Assembly (NCBI GenBank): GCA_937907605.1
Contig: CALCYI010000031.1
Span: forward strand, 1 to 62,958
Length of the DNA stretch: 62,958 nt
Direction of reading: 5' to 3'
Source of the DNA: an uncultured Clostridia bacterium
GTDB taxonomy: Bacteria; Bacillota; Clostridia; Oscillospirales; Acutalibacteraceae
Below are positions 50,116 through 57,836 of this stretch, one piece after another. Position numbers and translations under genes: made by a program. The notes under the pieces are model-generated. The model saw only the letters and a program-made list of their open reading frames with translations. It made no database searches and was not told where the DNA came from. Position 1 is the stretch's first letter, and the number at the start of each line of letters is the position of its first letter.

Positions 50116-50394
50116 ATGAACAAAGCAGATCTCGTTGCAGCAGTTGCTGCGAAGGCAGAACTTTCAAAGAAAGACGCAGAAGCAGCTGTATCAGCTGTTG
50201 TAGCTGCTATCACCGACGCTCTTAAGGACGGCGATAAGGTTTCTCTCGTTGGCTTCGGCACATTCGACGTTAGAAAGCGCGCAGCTCGTGAAGGCAAGAA
50301 CCCGCGCACAGGCGAAAAGATTAAGATTAAGGCAGCTAAGGCTCCCGCTTTCAAGGCAGGTAAGGCTCTTAAGGACGCTGTAAATAAGAAGTAA
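50116..50394 (+). CDS. hup: DNA-binding protein HU
   Basis: 92-residue histone-like protein. MNKADLVAAVAAKAELSKKDAEAAVSAV, VSLVGFGTFDVRKRAAREGKNPRTGEKIKI and the C-terminal PAFKAGKALKDAVNKK match the HU arm and body. A strong TGGAGGAAA site suggests high expression. The mazG-hup-rqcP order is common in Clostridia. Confidence 0.98.
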   Translation: MNKADLVAAVAAKAELSKKDAEAAVSAVVAAITDALKDGDKVSLVGFGTFDVRKRAAREGKNPRTGEKIKIKAAKAPAFKAGKALKDAVNKK

Positions 50395-50409
50395 TTATCT
50401 TTTCGAAAG

Positions 50410-50439
50410 GGGGTTGCTTAGCAACCCCTTAATTTTTTA
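50410..50439 (+). terminator. Terminator after hup
   Basis: An 8-bp stem (50410-50417 with 50421-50428) with a TTA loop is followed by TTAATTTTTT. Its position just before rqcP suggests partial read-through. Confidence 0.85.
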
Positions 50440-50448
50440 GAGGTTATT

Positions 50449-50688
50449 ATGAGACTTGATAAGTATTTAAAGGTTTCCCGAATTATAAAACGCCGCACGG
50501 TTGCTAACGAAGCGTGCGACGCAGGCAGGATTGAGGTCAACGGACGCATTCAGCGCGCCTCATATAACGTAAAAATAGGGGATATAATTACCGTAAATTT
50601 AGGGCAGAGCAGCAAGTCCTTTGAGGTGCTCGAAATCAACGAGCACGCCTTAAAGCAGGATGCCGCCGCTATGTATAAACAAGTATAA
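50449..50688 (+). CDS. rqcP: RqcP/Hsp15-type S4-domain ribosome-quality-control protein
   Basis: 79-residue S4-domain protein (YabO/Hsp15 family). MRLDKYLKVSRIIKRRTVANEACDAGRIEVNGRIQR is the RNA-binding core. In Bacillus RqcP works with RqcH to add alanine tails on stalled 50S nascent chains. Its usual neighbours yabP-yabQ-divIC are separated here by an insertion of about 11 kb. Confidence 0.93.
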   Translation: MRLDKYLKVSRIIKRRTVANEACDAGRIEVNGRIQRASYNVKIGDIITVNLGQSSKSFEVLEINEHALKQDAAAMYKQV

Positions 50689-50715
50689 AGCCGAGTGAAT
50701 TAATCACTCGGCTTT
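50687..50715. terminator. Bidirectional terminator
   Basis: A 12-bp perfect stem (50687-50698 with 50704-50715) with a 5-nt loop ends rqcP (+) and the Xre gene (-), whose stop lies in the hairpin. Confidence 0.9.
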
Positions 50716-50918
50716 TGTTTTGGATTATTTGTTAGTCCTAAAATATAGTCCGAACTTACATCATAAAACTTTGCAAGTTTTATTAGTATATCGGTCGGTA
50801 TATCACGCTGTCCTAATTCGTAATTTGAATATACCTGCTGTGAGCAGTTTAATACCTTAGCGACTTCTTTTTGTTTTAAGTCTGCATCTTCTCTTAAATC
50901 GCGGATTCTGCTATACAT
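50700..50918 (-). CDS. Xre-family helix-turn-helix regulator
   Basis: 72-residue single-domain HTH_3 repressor: IRDLREDADLKQKEVAKVLNCSQQVYSNYELGQRDIPTDILIKLAKFY covers the whole DNA-binding fold, and there is no sensor domain. The start ATG 50918 follows GGTGAT. It is divergent from the RHS gene, and a GCATTTTG/CAAAATGC inverted repeat lies between them, so it probably represses both. Confidence 0.9.
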   Translation of the reverse strand: MYSRIRDLREDADLKQKEVAKVLNCSQQVYSNYELGQRDIPTDILIKLAKFYDVSSDYILGLTNNPKQKPSD

Positions 50919-50947
50919 AATAATCACCGCTTATATTATACTTGACC

Positions 50948-50989
50948 GCATTTTGTTGTATTGACATATACCGCAAAATGCAGTATAAT
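50948..50989 (+). promoter_or_regulatory. Divergent Xre/RHS control region
   Basis: On the plus strand TTGACA (50961-50966), 17-nt spacer, TATAAT (50984-50989). Inverted arms GCATTTTG (50948-50955) and CAAAATGC (50973-50980) flank the -35, and both are preceded by ACC or adjoin GC, giving a probable Xre operator. On the minus strand TATAAT lies at 50935-50940. A second TTGACA is found at about 51079 nearer the RHS start. Confidence 0.65.
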
Positions 50990-51134
50990 GTGATCAGTTT
51001 CGCTTGATAAAGAGAAGTAAAATTAATGTAATATGCCTATTTTTGTATGTATTTTTGTACATTTTTGCAAAGTGACTTGACATATTATTATCATTCCTAA
51101 ATTATAATAATATAGTAAATTAAGGAGTGAATTT

Positions 51135-54100
51135 ATGGAAAAGAAAAGGAAAACATATCATCTTTATCAAAGGGCAATCAGTTTACTGCTATCAGTAATA
51201 ATCGGCTTAGGAACGTTTGTAAGTTTGACTGTAAGTAATGCAAAGCTGCTTGATATACTGCATATAAGGAATGTGCTTACAGCGTATGCAGACGATGAGG
51301 TATTGCCGCAGTTTTACCGCGAGGGTGAGCTTGTAGGAATATACAATCCCGATTATACAAGTACGGATACGATATATTATAAAATAGGCGAGAACGGAGA
51401 CTGGACGGAGTATGAGGTGCCGGTTGCAATTCCTGCGTTCAGTACTACTACGGTATATGCTAAGATAGGTTCGAGCGGAACGGTAAACGGCGATGATTTT
51501 AATTCTTCAAGGCTTGCAATAGGCGCATATACCGAGAGCAATACGGACTTTTCAATAACGTATAATAATCTTACCTTTGACTTTTACAGATGCTACGACA
51601 GCAGAACTAACGAATGGTTTTACGGAAATAATTGGAGCATAGAGGTTATTAACGACGCGTTAATAAAAGCACAGCTATTAAACGGTGAAAAGCTGCACTT
51701 TGTAAGAAAGGGAAATGTATATTATAACGAACTCAATTCATATGCAATTACTGTAAACGGAAGTCAGGCAACGCTTAATGCCGATGATGTTAGATATATC
51801 TATACACTCAACGGCAGCAATAAACACTTAATAAGAATTGAGGATTTAAACGGTAATTATTTTAATATTGGTATGACCTTAGCAAGAACGGATGTATACG
51901 ATCCTGAGGGCAGACATTATTTGATAGGCAGCGGAGCCACAACTGAAATCCTCAGCGATATTGAAGATGATGATATTTATGCTGTGTTTAGGACTACCGA
52001 CCCCACCGGAAGTAACCTTGAATACTTTTATATGGGTCCTAACGGCGGTCTTTGGGATAATAAATATCTTGACGTTGTAAAAGACCAAGCAGGTAAAATA
52101 ATATCAAAATATCAATATGCTGATAACAAACTTTCTAAAAGTAATGACAAATCAATATATTACATTAATGAGGTGAATAATGTTAATAACGGACGAGTAT
52201 CTAGTATAGTATACGACAGCGGGGAAGCGATTACATATACTTATGATGACGAGAATATGACATATACCGAAAGCTCAAATCAGGGCGGAAGTAAAACTAC
52301 GGTGTATAACGATGCTTTCCTGCCTGTTTCGGTATCAGACGGAATCACAACTACAACCTATACATATGACAGTAAATACAGGCTTGCTTCTGAAACGACG
52401 GACGGCGTAACGATTACCTATACCTATGACTCTAACGGTAATCTTATTTCAAGCGAATCGGACGATACGGAAAACGGCGTTAATACCGATTATACGTACG
52501 ACAACGACGGCAGGGTGACTATTGAAAAAACAGGTGACGACTATACCTATTATTCATATAACACAAATGGTGATGTGGTTCTGTCCGGCGCACTCAAGGA
52601 TCAGTATAAAAACAGTCCGCCGCAAAGCATTAACGAAAACAACTTGACATACTTTGACGTTACGGAGTATAATTACGATAGTAACGGACGTTTAATTGAA
52701 ACGTCGTCGGATAACAGCACAGAAAGCTATACGTACGACCAGTACGGTAATACGACGAGCGTTGAGACAGAGTATACCGAGGATAATGAAACTGTTACCG
52801 ATACAACGACATATACCTATGATGTTTTAGGCAATGTCCTTACGTCAACTCAGGATAACGAAACCACAACCTACACCTACGACGACGCAGGAAGAACTCT
52901 GCTCGTAAACGATAACGGAAAGTGCACGAGAACGCTATATGATGACTTCGGCAGAGTGGTGCAGGAAATCGATCCCGAGGATTACGACAGCACTAAAGAG
53001 GGCTTGCCGAGCGCAAATACGTATTCTGATTCTAACGTTGGTCAGCGTTATCATTACAACAGCCAAAACCAGATTGATTATGAAATCAACCGCCTGAACG
53101 TAAGAACGGATTATACGTATCATAATAACGGCGTTAAGGCAACGGAAGATTTTGATATATATAATTACAGCTACAACCCTCAGGGCAACGTAACCCAAAT
53201 ACAAATTACGGGGACAACCACACCCTATGCTACGTACAATTATGATACAACAGGCTTAGTACTGAATTCGATTGATTACGGCAACGGTCAGAGCGTATTA
53301 TACGAATACAATAACGACGGTAAGGTTAAAAAACAAAAATACAAGGCAAGCGCGAATGTTAACCCCGTAACGCAGTTTGTATATGAATATGGAACTGACG
53401 GCGAGCTTTCGGCAAAGATTGATATTAATTCTGAGCGTTATACGGCGTATTCGGGAAATTCGGTAACCGTAAGCGAGCTTGTAACGACGGTTAATAATAA
53501 CGAAACTGAATACAGCGCAGGCACGCTGATATATTCGTATACGGATACCGAGGAAGCAACGGAAAACGGGGTGACAACTCCCGCAACCTCAACGAAGAGC
53601 TATAACGGCAATACGGTGGGGATAACGTATAACGAGAATAGTACTGCATATACAATTAATAACAGCAGCTTATTCAGTCTCGCCGAAACGAACGACGAAG
53701 CTAACCATACCTCAGCAACAGTATTAAAGGACAGCAGCGATAATACGCTGTTCTCAAACAGCTATACCTACGACACCGACGGAAACGTAACGGGTATGAC
53801 AAGCGGTGGCGTAAGTACAAGTTACGTCTACGATACAAAAGGCAGAATTACCGAGTACCATCAAGGTAATGAAGCTGCGTACTATACGTACGATTCAAAA
53901 GGACAGCTTATCCGTGAGGATTTGAACTATACTGATTACCAAAAGACAAAGACTTATCAGTATAACAGTCGCGGAAACGTAACGCGCGTGAAGGAATACG
54001 ACTATACACGAGGAGAACTCGGCGAGCTTACAGGTCAGGAAGTGTACAATTTTGAATATGAGGATGAAGTATGGCTTGATGAATTACAGTTAACATATGA

Positions 54101-55346
54101 AGGATTCTCGTTTTTTTCGTATGACGATGCAGGAAATCCAACTCAGATTGAATTATCGGAACCTGAGTGGACAAACGGTCGACAGCTAAAACGAATGGGA
54201 GTGTTAGGCGGGGATTATACCCTGTTTTCAGGGACATATGACGACGAAGGAATAAGAACGAGATCAAGCGATCTTACCGGAACCACAAGATACTATACGA
54301 CTGAGGACGGGAAGATAACGTCTCAGTACGCGCTGAATAACAATAACGGGGAAAAGACAGAGGAAATCATCTTCCTGTATAATGGTGAAGAACTGTTTGC
54401 TGCGAGTTACCGGGGCAGAACGTATTACTATGTCAAGAATGCAATGGGCGATGTAATTAGCGTACTGAATGAGGAAGGCGAAAATGTTGTAGAATACGCG
54501 TACAATGCATGGGGAGATATAGTAAAGAAGGAAACGCTGACAACAAATGAGAATAATGTTGAGTTGCAGAATGTAGATATTGAGTTTGAGGAAAAGAATC
54601 CAATTACTTATAGAAGCTACTACTGCGACATATCAACAGGGATGTATTATTTGCAAAGCAGATACTATATGCCGGTGCTTTGCCGATTTATAAACGCAGA
54701 CATACCTGACATAGCACAGCAGAGTAAGGACGAAATAAACGGACTCAACCTCTTTGCATACTGCAATAATGATCCGGTGAATAATGTCGATCCAAGCGGA
54801 TATAAAGCAACATATAATGAAAAAAATATTATTTATTATATCGTTAAAGAAAAATTGTTAAAAGGTTATAAAAAGGTTAAAAGTATAAATGATTCGTCTA
54901 TAAAAAAGAATAAATTTGGATTATATAGAATAAATATTACATTTTATGTCAATAATAAAAAACAACATATTGACATATTGTGGGGAAATAAATCGAGTTG
55001 GACTTCAATGCTGACTAATGAAAAGAAAAGGCTTGAACGTGCAACTAATAATTCAAAATACTCACAACTAATTGCCATGTCCTCAAACGCATATGACTTA
55101 AGGGACTATTATGTAGCCTTAGCAAATGAATTTATGAAATTCGCATTAGTGATTTCAACGGCATTGTATAAGCAATTTTGTGATGGAAAGGGTGCATTTT
55201 ATTCTACTTATTATAAACGAACTTGGGGCTCTAAGTATTTAGTTAGCCTAAATAGCAGTAAAATATTATTTATTGTTGACGGATATTCAAATCTAAAAGG
55301 CGGTTACATCATTAATTTATGTGGGAAAGGATATGAGAAGATATGA
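51135..55346 (+). CDS. Large secreted RHS-repeat protein with variable C-terminal (candidate toxin) domain
   Basis: 1403-residue RHS/YD-repeat protein of the wall-associated (WapA-like) type. An N-terminal signal or anchor (about 12-36, possible cleavage after TAYA near residue 52) precedes a beta-rich region. About 25 YD repeats follow (about 360-1000; forms such as YTYDSNGNLI), then the RHS core ending FINADIPDIAQQ...NLFAYCNNDPVNNVDPSGYK (residue 1224). From 54807 the code becomes markedly AT-richer, and the last 179 residues match nothing I know, as expected for an exchangeable toxin tip. An overlapping downstream gene supports this. No secretion machinery is nearby. Confidence 0.9.
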   Translation: MEKKRKTYHLYQRAISLLLSVIIGLGTFVSLTVSNAKLLDILHIRNVLTAYADDEVLPQFYREGELVGIYNPDYTSTDTIYYKIGENGDWTEYEVPVAIPAFSTTTVYAKIGSSGTVNGDDFNSSRLAIGAYTESNTDFSITYNNLTFDFYRCYDSRTNEWFYGNNWSIEVINDALIKAQLLNGEKLHFVRKGNVYYNELNSYAITVNGSQATLNADDVRYIYTLNGSNKHLIRIEDLNGNYFNIGMTLARTDVYDPEGRHYLIGSGATTEILSDIEDDDIYAVFRTTDPTGSNLEYFYMGPNGGLWDNKYLDVVKDQAGKIISKYQYADNKLSKSNDKSIYYINEVNNVNNGRVSSIVYDSGEAITYTYDDENMTYTESSNQGGSKTTVYNDAFLPVSVSDGITTTTYTYDSKYRLASETTDGVTITYTYDSNGNLISSESDDTENGVNTDYTYDNDGRVTIEKTGDDYTYYSYNTNGDVVLSGALKDQYKNSPPQSINENNLTYFDVTEYNYDSNGRLIETSSDNSTESYTYDQYGNTTSVETEYTEDNETVTDTTTYTYDVLGNVLTSTQDNETTTYTYDDAGRTLLVNDNGKCTRTLYDDFGRVVQEIDPEDYDSTKEGLPSANTYSDSNVGQRYHYNSQNQIDYEINRLNVRTDYTYHNNGVKATEDFDIYNYSYNPQGNVTQIQITGTTTPYATYNYDTTGLVLNSIDYGNGQSVLYEYNNDGKVKKQKYKASANVNPVTQFVYEYGTDGELSAKIDINSERYTAYSGNSVTVSELVTTVNNNETEYSAGTLIYSYTDTEEATENGVTTPATSTKSYNGNTVGITYNENSTAYTINNSSLFSLAETNDEANHTSATVLKDSSDNTLFSNSYTYDTDGNVTGMTSGGVSTSYVYDTKGRITEYHQGNEAAYYTYDSKGQLIREDLNYTDYQKTKTYQYNSRGNVTRVKEYDYTRGELGELTGQEVYNFEYEDEVWLDELQLTYEGFSFFSYDDAGNPTQIELSEPEWTNGRQLKRMGVLGGDYTLFSGTYDDEGIRTRSSDLTGTTRYYTTEDGKITSQYALNNNNGEKTEEIIFLYNGEELFAASYRGRTYYYVKNAMGDVISVLNEEGENVVEYAYNAWGDIVKKETLTTNENNVELQNVDIEFEEKNPITYRSYYCDISTGMYYLQSRYYMPVLCRFINADIPDIAQQSKDEINGLNLFAYCNNDPVNNVDPSGYKATYNEKNIIYYIVKEKLLKGYKKVKSINDSSIKKNKFGLYRINITFYVNNKKQHIDILWGNKSSWTSMLTNEKKRLERATNNSKYSQLIAMSSNAYDLRDYYVALANEFMKFALVISTALYKQFCDGKGAFYSTYYKRTWGSKYLVSLNSSKILFIVDGYSNLKGGYIINLCGKGYEKI

Positions 55347-56152
55347 ATACATCAACGAAAATAAAAGCAATTGTTATATTGATAACATCTTGGTTTTTTA
55401 GCGTAATACTATTGTTCCTTTCATTTGTTATTAACATCCCCGAATCAGTTAATTATCTAAATTTTAATGTTTCTCATATTGATTTAGTGATTATAACAAA
55501 GATAATTAGCTTATTATTTTTTGTATTTTCATTCTTACTTACTGTTCTATTTGTATATTTTTTTATACTAAGAAAAAAGAATACAAGAATTGTGGTTTAT
55601 TCTTCTTTTATCATGATAGCAATTGTTGTTATATCGGTTGTTACTATTGAGCTAAACTTTTCTAAGAATTATGGTGAGGCTTTTGATGAACAATTAGTTA
55701 TATATGAGAATAAAGTTCCATATTCCGCAGATTTATTAAGCCTTTATGAAGCTGGTGATGTTGATTCAATAAGATGTAATTATGATGAATATAAATTATT
55801 CAAGAATAAATATATTGCTATTAACTGTGATTCTGTGGATTCAACTTACAGTCAAATAGATTGTTCAATGTACTGTAAAATTGACTATTTTACAACAAAC
55901 AATAAATATATGTATTCTCAATTCTTAAAACAGATTCCTGAATCCGTTTATGATTTCGATTTATCTGAAAGTGATGGAACCATAATAGGCAAATCACAAA
56001 TATCTGATGAAACAGGAAATTTTATAACAACAATTATGGTACAACGAGATTTAAAGGTTTTAGTGTTATCGCTTACAACAACAGAGTTGGATTATCAAAG
56101 TAATGCGGTTGATACGGCTAAGCAATATTTCAATCAATTTAGTATGCTTTAG
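55343..56152 (+). CDS. Membrane protein, candidate immunity partner of the RHS C-terminus
   Basis: 269-residue AT-rich gene whose ATG overlaps the RHS stop by 4 bases (ATGA), so translation is coupled. Three hydrophobic segments (about 7-31, 47-76, 83-104) are followed by a polar domain of about 165 residues, probably outside the cytoplasm. It has no lipobox or enzymatic motif. Position, composition equal to the RHS tip, and overlap suggest an immunity protein that would block the toxin at or beyond the membrane. This is inference only; no known immunity family is recognised. Confidence 0.6.
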   Translation: MNTSTKIKAIVILITSWFFSVILLFLSFVINIPESVNYLNFNVSHIDLVIITKIISLLFFVFSFLLTVLFVYFFILRKKNTRIVVYSSFIMIAIVVISVVTIELNFSKNYGEAFDEQLVIYENKVPYSADLLSLYEAGDVDSIRCNYDEYKLFKNKYIAINCDSVDSTYSQIDCSMYCKIDYFTTNNKYMYSQFLKQIPESVYDFDLSESDGTIIGKSQISDETGNFITTIMVQRDLKVLVLSLTTTELDYQSNAVDTAKQYFNQFSML

Positions 56153-56262
56153 AATATGAAATAGTTGGGCAGGAATTAGAAACAATAGAGGACGCTTCTC
56201 TGTCCAGCTTGTAGTATTGTGTATGGGCTTGCCCATCAATAATTCTCAACTCTTAACTAAAA

Positions 56263-56287
56263 AACGCTTCGGATTTTCCGAAGCGTT
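56263..56287 (-). terminator. Terminator of the O-antigen-ligase-like gene
   Basis: A 10-bp perfect stem (56263-56272 with 56278-56287) with a 5-nt loop. On the minus strand it is followed by TTTTTT. On the plus strand there is no T-run, so the RHS operon may lack a strong terminator. The spacer 56153-56262 holds no gene. Confidence 0.85.
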
Positions 56288-56290
56288 ATA

Positions 56291-57676
56291 TTATTGTCTT
56301 ATCAGCGCGTTCATATCGTTCCGTGCGATTCTAATTAAATCCTTTCTCGTGTGTATCTCGTGCTTTTCAAAGGTGTAGGAGGCCGCCTGAATAAGTCCTA
56401 TCAGTATCATCATAAAGATTATCTGTTTCGGCGAATTGAAGATGTAGTCCGAAAGTCCGAACGCGAAGTACGAAATAAATGAAAACATCAGTATTGCGGT
56501 TATTTCAAGCGTGTTGTTCTTGGTAATGTCAATCTCGAGCAGCTTGCCCGCCGCGTAGCATATAATCACGAAAAGGAATATCAGTCCGACTATACCGAGC
56601 TCCGCCCATATCTCAATCACAAAGTTGTGCGAATGAGGCTTGTTAAGACCGTAGGTGAGAAGCACTCTTCCCGACGACTCACAGCCGAAGCCCATACCGA
56701 ATATAAGCGGAAAAGCGTGGTGAGTCAGGAAATCGAGCATACTTCTCCATATCTCAAAATGCCTTGCCGACGAAAGCAGCGCCTCCTCGGGAGAAACCGG
56801 CAGGAAGGTCACGTTCGGATAAATATTTATCCTTCCGTACCTTGAAAGTATGGAGAATACCGAGCTTCCTACGGTGGGAACCGCGAGCGCAAGCATTGTA
56901 AGAGCGTGACGCTTAAGGAATAATATGAACAGCCCAACCCAAAGCGCAATCATAAGGTAACAGCCCGCTCTCGTCTGAGTTGACGCCATACCGAAGCTTA
57001 TGCAAACGAGCGCTGCGAAACGAAGAACCTTTTCTTTTTTGCTTTTCGCATTAAACAGAAGGTAAACTCCAAGCGGAAACGCAACTATCATAAAGGTTGC
57101 AAGCAGGTTCGGGTTAGAGAAGAAGCCGCTCGCCCTGTTAGTCCACATAAACGTTGATATTTTAAACGGCATAGCCGTATAAACTGCGGTATCAAGATTG
57201 CGGTAGAAGGGAGTTGTGAGCACGAGCCTGAGCGGATAATAACCGTTTGCGTAAAGCACGAAGGTTACGAACTGAACCGCTCCGACCGCTCCGTTAATCG
57301 CTGCAGAAGCGACAAGAGCCGATATTATCTTTTCTATTCTTTCCCTCGTCCTTGCAAGGTTATATATCATTACCTGAATAAGTATTACAGCCCACCATAG
57401 CCCCGCGCTTCCGAGCGTGTCAAGCTTAGTCTTTGACCATAGCGCCGAAATCAGCATATAGGTTAGAAAGCATAGCTCTATTTTGCCTATGTTTCCGAGC
57501 CTTGCGAGCCTGCCCTCCTTAGTCCACTGCCGCTTGAAAATTATGTATGCGGCAAAGAGGATAAACGGGCTTACGTATTCTGGCAGCAGAAAAAAGGAGA
57601 ATACCGTAAATAAAAGCCAGTACCACGCAGGATTGGCTTTGTATTTTTCGGTAAACTCTTTAAACCCTTGTTTCAT
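56291..57676 (-). CDS. O-antigen ligase-like (Wzy_C) membrane protein
   Basis: 461-residue polytopic membrane protein of the O-antigen ligase/WaaL-Wzy family, with about 11 transmembrane helices. The Wzy_C domain region shows TQTRAGCYLMIALWVG and the conserved loop GCESSGRVLLTYGLNKPHSHNFVIEIWAELGIVGL, with the His-Asn motif. In Gram-positives such proteins polymerise or attach glycans to wall or teichoic polymers; the substrate is unknown. It is a lone minus-strand gene between plus-strand operons. Confidence 0.86.
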   Translation of the reverse strand: MKQGFKEFTEKYKANPAWYWLLFTVFSFFLLPEYVSPFILFAAYIIFKRQWTKEGRLARLGNIGKIELCFLTYMLISALWSKTKLDTLGSAGLWWAVILIQVMIYNLARTRERIEKIISALVASAAINGAVGAVQFVTFVLYANGYYPLRLVLTTPFYRNLDTAVYTAMPFKISTFMWTNRASGFFSNPNLLATFMIVAFPLGVYLLFNAKSKKEKVLRFAALVCISFGMASTQTRAGCYLMIALWVGLFILFLKRHALTMLALAVPTVGSSVFSILSRYGRINIYPNVTFLPVSPEEALLSSARHFEIWRSMLDFLTHHAFPLIFGMGFGCESSGRVLLTYGLNKPHSHNFVIEIWAELGIVGLIFLFVIICYAAGKLLEIDITKNNTLEITAILMFSFISYFAFGLSDYIFNSPKQIIFMMILIGLIQAASYTFEKHEIHTRKDLIRIARNDMNALIRQ

Positions 57677-57762
57677 TAAACGTACCGTCCATAATAACTT
57701 TATACCATAATACTACCTTTTACGCGTTTTTTCAAGCCTATCTTTTGAATGTAAAATAAATG

Positions 57763-57791
57763 TTGCATTTATTTAAAATATATAGTATAAT
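57763..57791 (+). promoter_or_regulatory. Promoter of the first PrsA-like gene
   Basis: TTGCAT (57763-57768), 17-nt spacer, TATAAT (57786-57791). Confidence 0.8.
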
Positions 57792-57836
57792 TATTAACTG
57801 TTATAATATAATCTTATGATAAGGAGCACTCAAAAT

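Noticed and set aside
51135..56152. RHS gene as part of a type VI or type VII secretion cluster
   Set aside because: No secretion-system genes (Hcp, VgrG, EssC, WXG100) lie nearby. The N-terminal signal suggests Sec export, so a wall-associated RHS is preferred.
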